Source: Parvularcula sp039822105 (lineage in GTDB: Bacteria; Pseudomonadota; Alphaproteobacteria; Caulobacterales; Parvularculaceae). Taken from it: 64,000 nucleotides of DNA. The translations under genes and the position numbers were made by a program. Shown here piece by piece: positions 9,082 through 17,326 of the stretch. Below the pieces are notes generated by a model. The model was not told where the DNA came from. It searched no databases and saw nothing but the letters and a program-made list of their open reading frames with translations. Positions within the stretch are counted from its first letter, which is position 1; every line of letters begins with the position of its first letter. Location: positions 124,001-188,000 of the forward strand of contig JBCBMW010000005.1 of the NCBI GenBank assembly GCA_039822105.1, written 5' to 3'.

Positions 9082-9410
9082 TTGCCGCGACGGCCGCGAC
9101 CGCGCCCACGGCGCTCGCCCCGCTGCGCACGGCCAGCTTCGAGTTCCTCACGGGACAGAAGGTCGTCACCATTGGTATCGAGCCGATCGAATGCGGTTTG
9201 GGAGACGGTTTCATACTCTTCGAAAGAGATGATGCCGTCGCCATTGGTGTCGAGACTCTGGAAGCGCTGCTGGGCCTGCGCTGAAACCTCAGCGCGGCTG
9301 ATGAACCCATCGCCATCGGTGTCGCGGCCGACAGGGCCCTCTTGGGCAGAAGCCGCCGCGGTCAGCGCAACGGATGTGGTGATACTCAGGGCAGAGACTG
9401 TCAGTTTCAT
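9078..9410 (-). CDS. Secreted EF-hand calcium-binding protein
   Basis: Protein of 110 aa with an N-terminal signal peptide ending near AAASAQ. Three EF-hand loops follow: DTDGDGFISRAE, DTNGDGIISFEE and DTNGDDLLSREE. In the third, Asp replaces the usual Gly at loop position 6. The tail is Arg/Gly-rich (RGERRGRGRGRRGN). Probably an exported calcium-binding protein; partner unknown. The start at 9410 is chosen because it begins the signal peptide. The frame upstream is open but has no signal character. Confidence 0.82.
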   Translation of the reverse strand: MKLTVSALSITTSVALTAAASAQEGPVGRDTDGDGFISRAEVSAQAQQRFQSLDTNGDGIISFEEYETVSQTAFDRLDTNGDDLLSREELEAGRAQRGERRGRGRGRRGN

Positions 9411-9578
9411 TGGGTGATCCTTTCGTTTGGCGGCCTTGCAATCCCCTCCGCCTCGCCGCGAAAGGACCACAAACCCTGGTGGCAAAACACCCGCAGCGCG
9501 TCGCGAAATGTATCGAAGGGTCAGACACCTGCGACAGCCGCGCTTTGACTGGGCTGGCCTGACGACTAAAAGTGGTCG

Positions 9579-10982
9579 ATGGACCAGCGACAACCCCACT
9601 TCCCTGACCCCGCAACCAAGCCGCCAAAGCTGCGGCGACCCTTGCCGGGATTGGTTCTGGCGCTGCTTGGCGCCGCAGCGCTCATGGCATTGTCCGCAGC
9701 CGTCACAGGCGGTCTTCTGACCACCAGAGAGGGCATCATCATCGCGGCGTTCATTGGGATTGCAGCGCTGATCTCAGGTTTTTCGACAGCCAGCTCTCAG
9801 GACGCGACAACCCTTATGGGTGAAGACCTGGAGGAGATGCGGCGGCTGAAGCGCTTTGGTCTTCTTCTCAACGCCCTTCCCCAGCCCGTCCTTCTCCTGA
9901 ACAGCGCTGACCAGGTCGAAACATCGAACAAGGCCTGCGCCGAAGTGTTCGGTGAGAACATCGATGGCCTACCCATCACGGGGCTGATCCGTGCACCCCA
10001 GGCCCTCGATGTGCTTCGGGAGGTGCGCCATGTGCAGGCGCCGCGGGAGACCGAATTCACCCTCGCAGGAGCGCCGGGGCTGGACGCTCTTTTCTACGCG
10101 GCCCCGCTCGACCCCAGCGCTGGCGACGAAGACAGGCGGATTGTTGTGATGATCCGCGATCGGACCGAACAAAAAAAGCTCGAGCGGATGCGCACGGACT
10201 TTATCGCCAATGCGGGGCATGAGCTTCGCACCCCGCTTGCCTCCATCTTGGGCTTCATCGAAACGCTCCGTGGTCACGCCAAGGATGATCCCGAAGCGCA
10301 AGACAAGTTCCTGGGTATCATGCACGCTCAAACCGAGCGCATGCTGCGCCTGGTGCGGGATCTTGTGAGCCTCTCAGCACTTGAGCTTAACGAGCGGCGC
10401 CTGCCCGAGGACCGCGTTGACCTTAAGGAGGTCGCGGACACGGTGCATGACGTCATGGAACCGGTGGCATCCTCCGCAGGCGGTGAACTTTTGGACGTCG
10501 GCGGGCCAAGTCTTGTGCTCCTGACCGGTGACCGCGATCAGCTGATCCAAGTGACGCAAAACCTGACGGACAACGCCCTCAAATACGGGACCTCCACGGA
10601 GGACGGGACAGCGCGGGTCAGAATCAGCGTCGGCCGGGGCCCAGAGACCGTGTGGCAGGACGCCGAAAAAAGCGGTGACAGTCCTGAACAGATCGCCGTT
10701 CGGGCCGGTTGCCAGCCTGAAGACTTGGTTTTTCTTCGGGTTCAAGATGAAGGTGAGGGCATCGAAAAGACCGACCTTCCGCGCCTGACAGAGCGTTTTT
10801 ATCGGATCGATGTCGAAAGGAGCCGCTCAAAGGGCGGCACTGGCCTTGGACTTGCAATCGTCAAACACATTGTGGGTCGCCATCGCGGCGGAATCTTGGT
10901 CGAATCATCTCCAAATGAGGGAGCAGCCTTCACATGTTACTTCCCGCCCTTTACGAGTGCTGGTCCTAGTGTAACGGAATAA
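9579..10982 (+). CDS. phoR: Phosphate regulon sensor histidine kinase PhoR
   Basis: Membrane histidine kinase of 467 aa. Two transmembrane helices (~22-45 and 51-68), a PAS-like region (~95-190), HisKA with the phospho-acceptor His214 in NAGHELRTPL, and HATPase_c with an N-box at QNLTDNALKYG and G-boxes at DEGEGI and GTGLGLAIVKH. Autophosphorylates and signals to PhoB. The assignment to PhoR rests on the family's domain plan and on phoU-phoB lying directly downstream. The pst transporter genes normally between phoR and phoU are missing here. Confidence 0.9.
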   Translation: MDQRQPHFPDPATKPPKLRRPLPGLVLALLGAAALMALSAAVTGGLLTTREGIIIAAFIGIAALISGFSTASSQDATTLMGEDLEEMRRLKRFGLLLNALPQPVLLLNSADQVETSNKACAEVFGENIDGLPITGLIRAPQALDVLREVRHVQAPRETEFTLAGAPGLDALFYAAPLDPSAGDEDRRIVVMIRDRTEQKKLERMRTDFIANAGHELRTPLASILGFIETLRGHAKDDPEAQDKFLGIMHAQTERMLRLVRDLVSLSALELNERRLPEDRVDLKEVADTVHDVMEPVASSAGGELLDVGGPSLVLLTGDRDQLIQVTQNLTDNALKYGTSTEDGTARVRISVGRGPETVWQDAEKSGDSPEQIAVRAGCQPEDLVFLRVQDEGEGIEKTDLPRLTERFYRIDVERSRSKGGTGLGLAIVKHIVGRHRGGILVESSPNEGAAFTCYFPPFTSAGPSVTE

Positions 10983-11098
10983 CGACAAGCGGACGGCTTT
11001 GAGGACGTGAAAAAGGAGAAAAGCACCCTCAAGTCCTCGAAACTCTACAAGAACTTGTCACACAAATCAGGCAGCACGGTCCGCCAAAGGAGCATCCT

Positions 11099-11812
11099 AT
11101 GCCATTCGGCATTTTGAAACAGCAGGCTGATCGCATCGAGAAACTCGATGTGGCCCTGGCTACCATGGGTGGCCTGGTGGAACAGCAGCTGACGGATTCT
11201 CTTGCGGCGTTTGAGCACAGGGATGCTGAGCTCGCCCGCGAGGTGAACATGCGGGACGTGGAAACGGACCGGTATGAGCGGCAGATCGAGCACCTGGTGG
11301 CTGAGCTTTTCCAGGAGCGCCGCCGCACACCGGCCGAAATTCGCCGGATGATGGCCGCGGTCCGAATTGCATCAGAGATGGAGCGCATTGGCGACCTCGC
11401 GAAAAACGTGGCGCGCCGGTCCATCATCATCGCCGAAGCTGATGACGATGGTGAGCACTCCAAACATGCTGGTGTCGGCCGGATGGGGAAAATCGCCCTG
11501 CGCCAGTTCTCGGAGTCCCTTGATGCCCTCTTCCGGCGCAATGCTGACGCCGCCCGGGCGGTGCGCAACGCCGATGACCAGGTCGATGACATCTACAACT
11601 CCGTCTTCCGGGAGCTGTTGACCCTGATGACTCGCGTGCCGAGCCTCGCATCGACCGGCACCCACCTTATTTTTGTTGCCAAGAACTTCGAACGTATTGG
11701 CGACCATGCCACGAACATCGCGGAACGCGTGCACTTTGCTCTGACCGGTGAGGAACTGCCTCACGAGCGGCTCAAGACCGATGTCACGACCTCGCTTGTG
11801 GCTGCGGAGTGA
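11099..11812 (+). CDS. phoU: Phosphate signalling protein PhoU
   Basis: Protein of 237 aa with two three-helix bundles. Both metal-binding signatures are visible: ERIGDLAKNVARRS (~residue 94) and ERIGDHATNIAERV (~199). PhoU links Pst transporter state to PhoR and dampens the Pho response. The 116-bp gap from phoR holds an inverted repeat (GAGGAC 11001-11006 / GTCCTC 11033-11038, with a bulged extension) but no convincing Pho box. An AAAGGAG element lies close upstream of the ATG. phoB follows after 6 bp. Confidence 0.95.
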   Translation: MPFGILKQQADRIEKLDVALATMGGLVEQQLTDSLAAFEHRDAELAREVNMRDVETDRYERQIEHLVAELFQERRRTPAEIRRMMAAVRIASEMERIGDLAKNVARRSIIIAEADDDGEHSKHAGVGRMGKIALRQFSESLDALFRRNADAARAVRNADDQVDDIYNSVFRELLTLMTRVPSLASTGTHLIFVAKNFERIGDHATNIAERVHFALTGEELPHERLKTDVTTSLVAAE

Positions 11813-11818
11813 AGAACC

Positions 11819-12532
11819 ATGCCGAGCAAACACGTCCTTGTTGTTGAAGATGATGAAGCGCTGCGGACGCTGATCGAATACAATCTTGGCAAAGAAGACT
11901 TTGCTATCACCACCGCGCGTGATGGCGAGGAAGCTCTTCTGAAAGTCGAAGAGACCAGGCCGGATCTCGTGATCCTCGATTGGATGCTGCCGAACGTGTC
12001 CGGCATCGAGGTTTGCCGCCGCCTGCGCGCCAAGCAAGCCACCCAGGCCCTGCCAATCATCATGCTCACCGCTCGCGCCGAAGAGACCGACCGGGTTCGC
12101 GGCCTTGAGACGGGTGCAGATGATTACGTCGTCAAGCCCTTCTCGATGGAAGAGCTCGTGGCCCGCATCCGCGCGGTGCTGCGCCGGATCCGCCCAAGCC
12201 TCGTTTCGGACACGGTGTCGTGCGGCGACATCGAGGTCGACCGGACAGCGCACCGGGTTCGCCGCTCTGGCCAAGAGGTGCATCTTGGCCCGACCGAGTT
12301 CCGTCTTCTCGATCACCTGATGCAGAACCCTGGCCGGGTGTTCAGCCGCGAGCAGCTGCTGAATGCGGTTTGGGGCTCTGACGTCTTTGTCGAGGCCCGG
12401 ACAGTGGACGTGCATATCGGCCGTCTGCGGAAAGCTCTCGGCAAGCACGGCGATCGCAACCCGATCCGCACCGTGCGCTCAGCCGGCTATTCCCTCGAAG
12501 GCGTCTCCGAACCTCAGCAAGCGGCCAGCTGA
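11819..12532 (+). CDS. phoB: Phosphate regulon response regulator PhoB
   Basis: OmpR/PhoB-type regulator of 237 aa. The receiver domain has acidic E10-D11-D12, phospho-acceptor Asp54 in VILDWMLP and Lys in VVKPFS. The C-terminal winged helix has LGPTEFRLLDHL and the recognition region RTVDVHIGRLRKAL. Activates Pho regulon promoters when phosphorylated by PhoR. Its stop abuts the trkH stop exactly (TGATCA), leaving no room for a terminator between the two. Confidence 0.95.
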   Translation: MPSKHVLVVEDDEALRTLIEYNLGKEDFAITTARDGEEALLKVEETRPDLVILDWMLPNVSGIEVCRRLRAKQATQALPIIMLTARAEETDRVRGLETGADDYVVKPFSMEELVARIRAVLRRIRPSLVSDTVSCGDIEVDRTAHRVRRSGQEVHLGPTEFRLLDHLMQNPGRVFSREQLLNAVWGSDVFVEARTVDVHIGRLRKALGKHGDRNPIRTVRSAGYSLEGVSEPQQAAS

Positions 12533-14005
12533 TCAGCGCACCCAAAAACTGGGGACGAACAGCACCAGGACGGTGAACAACTCCAGGCGACCAAGCAACA
12601 TGGTCACCGACAGGAGCCATTTGGCGCCCGCTGGCAGGCTGCCATAGTTTCCGGCCGGACCGACGATATCACCGAGACCTGGGCCGACATTGGCGATGGC
12701 TGAACCAGCCGCCGAAAGCGCTGTCACAGGATCAAGCTCGAACAGCGACAACCCCACGGTCACCGTCGCAAACACCGAGAAATAGATGAAAAAGAAGGTC
12801 AGCACCGAGCGGAAAACGCTGTTGTCCAGCGGCCGCCCATTGTACCGCGCAACGGTCACCCGGTGCGGATGGGCGAGTTTTTGGGTGTAAACGGACAAAG
12901 CAGCGATCGCGACTTGTAGACGAAAGACTTTAAGCCCGCAGGACGTGCTGCCGGCGCAGCCCCCTAAGAACATCACACAGAAGAACACGCCAAGGGCGAA
13001 CGAGCCCCAAGCGTTGTAGTCCGTGCTGGCATAACCCGTCCCCGTCATAATCGAGACGATGTTGAAGGAGGAAAACCGCAAGGCCTCAACTACCCCAAAA
13101 TCAAGCGCAACAATGACTCTGATCGTCATAAGGCTGATAAAAAAGACGACGAGCCCAAGGAAAAATTGAACCTGACTGTCAGCCAGTATGGTGCCCTTGC
13201 CCCGCAAAGCCAGGAGATAAAGACCAAAGGGCAACGACCCTGCGATCATGAACACAACAGCCACGACATCGATAGGACCACGGATCGTCTCGCTGTCCAG
13301 GAAATAGCCAAAGGATGCGTCCTTGGTCGAGAAGCCGCCAGTCGCCACCGTTGTCATCGCGTGGTTCAAGGCGTCAAACGCCCCCATCCCAAAAAACCAA
13401 TAGGCCGAAAAGCACATGGCCGTCATCGCCACGTAAAGGCCGAACACAGCTGCTGCGAGATCATCGGCACCAGGAAGGATCTTGTCTGACTTATCCGAGC
13501 TCTCAAGCCGGAAGAGCTGCATGCCCCCGATCGAAAGAAACGGCAGAACGGCGATCGCCATGATGACCACGCCAATACCGCCAAACCATTGCAGCATCGA
13601 GCGCCAAAGAAGAAATCCCGCAGGCTGATCATCGAGCCCGGTCACCACCGTGGCCCCGGTGGTGGTCAGCGCGGACATCGATTCAAAAAAAGCGTCGGTG
13701 ACGCTCATCGCGCCCGGGCCGATCGCCAAAGGCACGGCCGCGCCGACGACCAGCGCCAGCCAACTCGCAGTGGTGATCAAGAAGCCGTGCCGCGTGGAAA
13801 TCCGCTCGACCTTCCCGCGGCAAGCCAGCGCAAGACCGCCGCCCACCACCATGAGCATGATCGCGGAGGCAACAAAGGCATCCGCGCTCGCCTTGGCCGC
13901 CTCGCTGCCATCAAGGAGGTTCGCGAGGACAGGCAGGACCATGGAGGCGCCGAGCACCGCCACGAACACACCAATCACCAGAAAGACGGGACGGAAATCA
14001 CGCAT
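12533..14005 (-). CDS. trkH: TrkH family potassium uptake protein
   Basis: Potassium-translocating membrane subunit of 490 aa with the four-fold M1-P-M2 repeat. Selectivity-filter-like segments are visible at MSALTTTGATVV, TVATGGFSTKD, MTGTGYASTD and SAIANVGPGLGD. It works with the peripheral TrkA protein, which is not encoded in this window. An M23 lipoprotein gene lies 53 bp upstream on the same strand. Identification by repeat and filter motifs and by length. Confidence 0.93.
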   Translation of the reverse strand: MRDFRPVFLVIGVFVAVLGASMVLPVLANLLDGSEAAKASADAFVASAIMLMVVGGGLALACRGKVERISTRHGFLITTASWLALVVGAAVPLAIGPGAMSVTDAFFESMSALTTTGATVVTGLDDQPAGFLLWRSMLQWFGGIGVVIMAIAVLPFLSIGGMQLFRLESSDKSDKILPGADDLAAAVFGLYVAMTAMCFSAYWFFGMGAFDALNHAMTTVATGGFSTKDASFGYFLDSETIRGPIDVVAVVFMIAGSLPFGLYLLALRGKGTILADSQVQFFLGLVVFFISLMTIRVIVALDFGVVEALRFSSFNIVSIMTGTGYASTDYNAWGSFALGVFFCVMFLGGCAGSTSCGLKVFRLQVAIAALSVYTQKLAHPHRVTVARYNGRPLDNSVFRSVLTFFFIYFSVFATVTVGLSLFELDPVTALSAAGSAIANVGPGLGDIVGPAGNYGSLPAGAKWLLSVTMLLGRLELFTVLVLFVPSFWVR

Positions 14006-14058
14006 CAGCCAGCCCCGTTAGGCGCAATCACCCTCGCGCGAAAGCGTCTCGCATGCGG

Positions 14059-14538
14059 TCAAAACGAGATGTGCTTGGCAGGGTTCACGCTCCGGCCGTT
14101 CTGGCGCACCTCAAAATGGAGGTGATAGCCCGACGCCCGGCCCGATTTGCCGACCCGGCCAATGCGCTGGCCACGCTTCACGTTCCGACCCTTGCGGGTG
14201 TTGTAGCCCGCCAGATGCGCGTAATAAGTGTGCTGGCCGCCGCCGTGATCGATAATGATCAAGCGGCCGAAGCCCTTTTTCCTGCCCCGGAAAATGACTT
14301 TGCCCGCCTTCGCCGCGCGCACCTCGGTGCCGCGCGGGGCCGCCAGATCGATGCCATGGTGGAAACCGCTTCGCCTTGGCCCGTAGTTGGAGGTGACTTT
14401 GCCGCCAGGTACCGGGTCAACAAAGACATTTGGCGGCTTGGAAGCGCAGGCCACTGCGAGCAAAAGAGCAAAAAGGGCCAGCGCCTGGCGAACACGCCCA
14501 GGCAGCGATGGGGTACGGGGAAGCGAAAAACGGCGCAT
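14059..14538 (-). CDS. M23 (LytM) family lipoprotein peptidase
   Basis: Protein of 159 aa with a lipobox-like LLAVAC (Cys near residue 31), suggesting an envelope-anchored peptidoglycan hydrolase or a hydrolase activator. The LytM domain has FHHGIDLAAP (first zinc ligands H and D) and HLHFEVR (last His), with HTYYAHL between them, so the metal site looks complete. ATG 14538 is preceded by GGGAG; the frame upstream is open but leaves the signal sequence internal. Divergent from uppP. Confidence 0.88.
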   Translation of the reverse strand: MRRFSLPRTPSLPGRVRQALALFALLLAVACASKPPNVFVDPVPGGKVTSNYGPRRSGFHHGIDLAAPRGTEVRAAKAGKVIFRGRKKGFGRLIIIDHGGGQHTYYAHLAGYNTRKGRNVKRGQRIGRVGKSGRASGYHLHFEVRQNGRSVNPAKHISF

Positions 14539-14632
14539 CGTGAAGTGCTCCCAAGGCAAGCAACGCGATCGAAAGAATACCAGCCCAGAAGTTGGTGGGC
14601 AGTGAACGAAATCACATGATAGCGGCGGTCTT

Positions 14633-15430
14633 ATGACAATTGTTGAGCTCCTGATCCTCGCATTGATCCAAGGGATCACGGAATTCATCCCTGTATCGTC
14701 ATCGGCTCACCTCATTCTTCCCTCCGCTTTGATCGAAGGCTTCGATGACCAGGGGGCGATGATCGACGTCGCCGCCCATGTCGGAACGCTCGCAGCGGTG
14801 ATGCTCTATTTCCGCAAAGACGTGGGCGAGATGTTTGTCGGCCTCAAAGACTTTGCTGAACAGCGGCCAAGCGCCGAACGCCAGCTCTTTGAGGTTCTCG
14901 TGATCGCGACACTCCCGATCTTGGTGGCAGGCGCGGCGATTGCGTTCTTTGACCTGGTCGAAATCCTGCGAAACCCCGTGATCATTGGGCTTGCGAGCAT
15001 TGTCTTCGGCCTCGTTCTCTACGTTGCTGACAAGCGGCCTGAGCTGACGACGGGCAATGTCAGCTCGTCTCGCCAAGCATTGGTGATCGGTTTGGCCCAA
15101 TGCCTGGCTTTGATACCCGGGACCTCACGGTCGGGCATCACGATCACGGCCAGCCGGTATCTCGGCTACACCCGCAAAGAGGCGGCTCGTTTTTCGATGC
15201 TGCTGGCGATCCCAACCATTTCGGCCTTTGGCCTCTACGCCTTTCTTGATCTCGTGAGCGGAGACGAAAGCGGCAGCTTGGTCGCAGGTCTGGTGATCGC
15301 CGTTTTCTCGTTCATTGCTGCGCTCATCACCATTTCACTGTTTTTAAAAGCGACTGAGCGCTTTTCATTTGCGCCTTTCGTCATATATCGCGTGCTGCTT
15401 GGCGTTGCAGTTCTCATGCTTGTCATCTGA
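14633..15430 (+). CDS. uppP: Undecaprenyl-diphosphate phosphatase
   Basis: Integral membrane enzyme of 265 aa that recycles undecaprenyl pyrophosphate to the lipid carrier used for peptidoglycan and polysaccharide synthesis. The active-site regions are visible: QGITEFIPVSSSAHLIL (residues ~14-30) and PGTSRSGITI (~160-169). Length and about eight membrane segments fit BacA/UppP. Lies back to back with the M23 lipoprotein gene, another cell-wall gene. Confidence 0.95.
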   Translation: MTIVELLILALIQGITEFIPVSSSAHLILPSALIEGFDDQGAMIDVAAHVGTLAAVMLYFRKDVGEMFVGLKDFAEQRPSAERQLFEVLVIATLPILVAGAAIAFFDLVEILRNPVIIGLASIVFGLVLYVADKRPELTTGNVSSSRQALVIGLAQCLALIPGTSRSGITITASRYLGYTRKEAARFSMLLAIPTISAFGLYAFLDLVSGDESGSLVAGLVIAVFSFIAALITISLFLKATERFSFAPFVIYRVLLGVAVLMLVI

Positions 15431-15554
15431 CGGCCATTGTCGACTGTCATCGTAGTGTTATCTTAGCACTCACGGGCCACATTTTGTGTTCTACTGGGTT
15501 TTGGTGGTGGGCCTCTGGGGGCCTTTAAGGAATTGTTCACCGGCTGGGTAAACC

Positions 15555-15595
15555 ATTGAAGCTGTTCTGTTCTTGGACAGAACATCAGCTTCAAT
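15555..15595 (+). promoter_or_regulatory. Hairpin in the leader of the DUF1150 gene
   Basis: Long dyad: ATTGAAGCTG (15555-15564) pairs with CAGCTTCAAT (15586-15595), and TTCTGT (15565-15570) pairs with ACAGAA (15577-15582). A CAT bulge lies on the 3' side and the loop is TCTTGG. It ends 28 nt before the ATG at 15624 and is followed by CGGTTCCTTTTT. It could be an uppP terminator, an attenuator, an RNA switch in the DUF1150 leader, or a protein-binding dyad. Confidence 0.6.
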
Positions 15596-15623
15596 CGGTT
15601 CCTTTTTGGTCGGAGGGAGGTCG

Positions 15624-15866
15624 ATGATGACGATGGGTGATACAGAAATCCCAACAGGCCGGGACTGCTATGTCCGCGAAGTCCTGGCACGCGACGTCCG
15701 CGAGGATATCGAGCGCGAGCTCGATTCCAAATACGCCTTTGATGATGACAGCGTTCTCTACGCTCTCTGCGATGCCGATGGTGAGCGCATTGCGCTTATG
15801 AGCGATCGCGACATCGCCTTTGCCGCGGCCCGTCAGCACGAAATGGTGCCGCACAGCGTCCACTGA
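15624..15866 (+). CDS. DUF1150 family protein
   Basis: Small soluble protein of 80 aa. The central VLYALCDADGERIALMSDRD and the terminal HEMVPHSVH match DUF1150, an alphaproteobacterial family often found beside small heat-shock protein genes (family knowledge). Here no hsp20 gene is adjacent; it stands alone between uppP and ptsN behind a strong hairpin. CGGAGGGAGG before ATG 15624 sets the start. Function unknown. The 160 bp downstream, up to the convergent ptsN, contain nothing I can call. Confidence 0.8.
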   Translation: MMTMGDTEIPTGRDCYVREVLARDVREDIERELDSKYAFDDDSVLYALCDADGERIALMSDRDIAFAAARQHEMVPHSVH

Positions 15867-16027
15867 GGATATGCGCAGCACTGCTTGCTGAGACGACGGG
15901 CTATCATCCGTGGACGATGTGATGTGTTCCGCACCAGCCAACGCGCCGTGTGCAAAATCGTCTTTGACCCGATGAAACGACCACGTCGCTTCAGGATCGT
16001 CTAAGTAGGCTAGAGATGTCTCTAAGC

Positions 16028-16495
16028 TCAGGCGGCTTCGGCATCGCTTTCTGAGACAAGCGCTGCGTAGGCTGCATCGACATTGGTCGCCCCGCGCAAG
16101 GACTCAAGCACGCCAGGCGTTTTCAGGGTGCGCGCGACCCGCGACAGGGCCTTCAGATGGTTCGCGTTGTCCGCGTCGGGAGCGAGGAGAAGAAAGACGA
16201 GATCGACAGGATCACCGTCGACGGCCTCAAACCCGATCTTATCGCGCAGCCGCACGAACAGACCCGAGAGCTTGTCCACCTCAACCCGCGCGTGGGGAAT
16301 CGCGATCCCGCCGCCCACGCCGGTGGTGCCCAGGCTCTCACGGTCCATCAGCCTGTCATGGACGAGGCCGGCATCGAGGCCGAAGTCCTGAGCCGCCAAC
16401 TTGCCGAGGGTCTCAAGGATCGATCGTTTGCAGCTGGCCCCGACATCCAGGTGGATGTGCTGGGGCTCAATGATCCCGCGCAAGCTTTTTGCCAT
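16028..16495 (-). CDS. ptsN: PTS IIA-like nitrogen regulatory protein PtsN
   Basis: EIIA-Ntr of 155 aa, the terminal phospho-acceptor of the nitrogen phosphotransferase system, which regulates K+ and stress functions by protein binding. The phosphorylated residue is His68 in GIAIPHARV. It is last in the lpt-rpoN-hpf-ptsN series, a conserved proteobacterial order. A 175-bp gap separates it from hpf. Confidence 0.94.
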   Translation of the reverse strand: MAKSLRGIIEPQHIHLDVGASCKRSILETLGKLAAQDFGLDAGLVHDRLMDRESLGTTGVGGGIAIPHARVEVDKLSGLFVRLRDKIGFEAVDGDPVDLVFLLLAPDADNANHLKALSRVARTLKTPGVLESLRGATNVDAAYAALVSESDAEAA

Positions 16496-16671
16496 GCCGA
16501 CACGTCAAACGCCGCCAAAGCAGCGCCCTTTCTTCACAAATTCCGCGGTTCGCAGGACGGTCGAAACCAGCCCGCACTGGCGTCCTTTGCGAAAGGCGCG
16601 CCAACCCCGGTATCCCTGCCCAAGGGATGTGGCCCTAGGCGTGCCGCGATGAAAGGTCGAGGGCTCTAAGA

Positions 16672-17259
16672 TTACGCTTTTGAAGACGCTTCGATCCAAC
16701 CGATGTTGCCGTCTTCCCTGCGGTGAACGACGCTAAGTGTGCCGTTTCCTGCGTTTCGGAAGACCACGACCGGTGCTTCGGTAAGGTCAAGCTGCATGAC
16801 TGCGTCAGTGACGGTCATTTGTCGCACGGAGGTTTCCGCCTCCGCGATCACCAAAGGCGCCGCATCGGGCTCTTCGCCCGTACCCTCTGGCTCGTCTTCG
16901 TCGGCCGGTGCCTGAATGACGTAGCTGTTGGCCATTTCAGCGGGCAGCGGCGAGCGATCTTTCGAGTGGTGGTCCTTCAGGCGGCGCTTGTAGCGCCGGA
17001 CGCGCTTCTCAAGCTTCTCCATCGCGTCGTCGAAGGCGCCGTAAGCGTCCTGGCCCTTGCCGGTGGCCGAGAGAAACACACCGGACGCCAAGTGCACCGT
17101 GGCCTCGGTTGATAACAAGGAGCCGTCTTTGCCGAAGTTCACGATCGCTTCGGCGCCGCGCTCAAAATACTTATGCACGCGGGCGTTCATGTTGTCGTGG
17201 ACGTGGGTCTGGAGAGCTTCCCCGAGATCGATGCCTTTGCCGGTGACTTGTACGTCCAT
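16672..17259 (-). CDS. hpf: Ribosome hibernation-promoting factor, long form
   Basis: Protein of 195 aa. The N-terminal HPF/YfiA domain (~1-100) binds the ribosomal decoding region, and a C-terminal dimerisation domain (~135-195) ends in VVFRNAGNGTLSVVHRREDG. The length and second domain make it the long HPF that forms 100S dimers by itself. The linker is charged and disordered-looking. A GAGG element precedes ATG 17259. It lies directly behind rpoN. Confidence 0.94.
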   Translation of the reverse strand: MDVQVTGKGIDLGEALQTHVHDNMNARVHKYFERGAEAIVNFGKDGSLLSTEATVHLASGVFLSATGKGQDAYGAFDDAMEKLEKRVRRYKRRLKDHHSKDRSPLPAEMANSYVIQAPADEDEPEGTGEEPDAAPLVIAEAETSVRQMTVTDAVMQLDLTEAPVVVFRNAGNGTLSVVHRREDGNIGWIEASSKA

Positions 17260-17326
17260 AGAACCTCCTCGCTGCGGATCAGCGTATTCGTTGGAGAAAG
17301 GTCCTACCCCAGCTCAGCTTTCGCTT

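Noticed and set aside
11040..11090. CTTGTCACACAAATCAGG as a possible Pho box before phoU
   Set aside because: Does not show two CTGTCAT-like repeats at 11-bp period; too weak to call.
15463..15471. TTAGCACTC, an exact half of the CIRCE heat-shock operator, near the DUF1150 gene
   Set aside because: The matching GAGTGCTAA half at 9-bp spacing is absent, and one 9-mer is expected about 0.5 times by chance in 64 kb on both strands.
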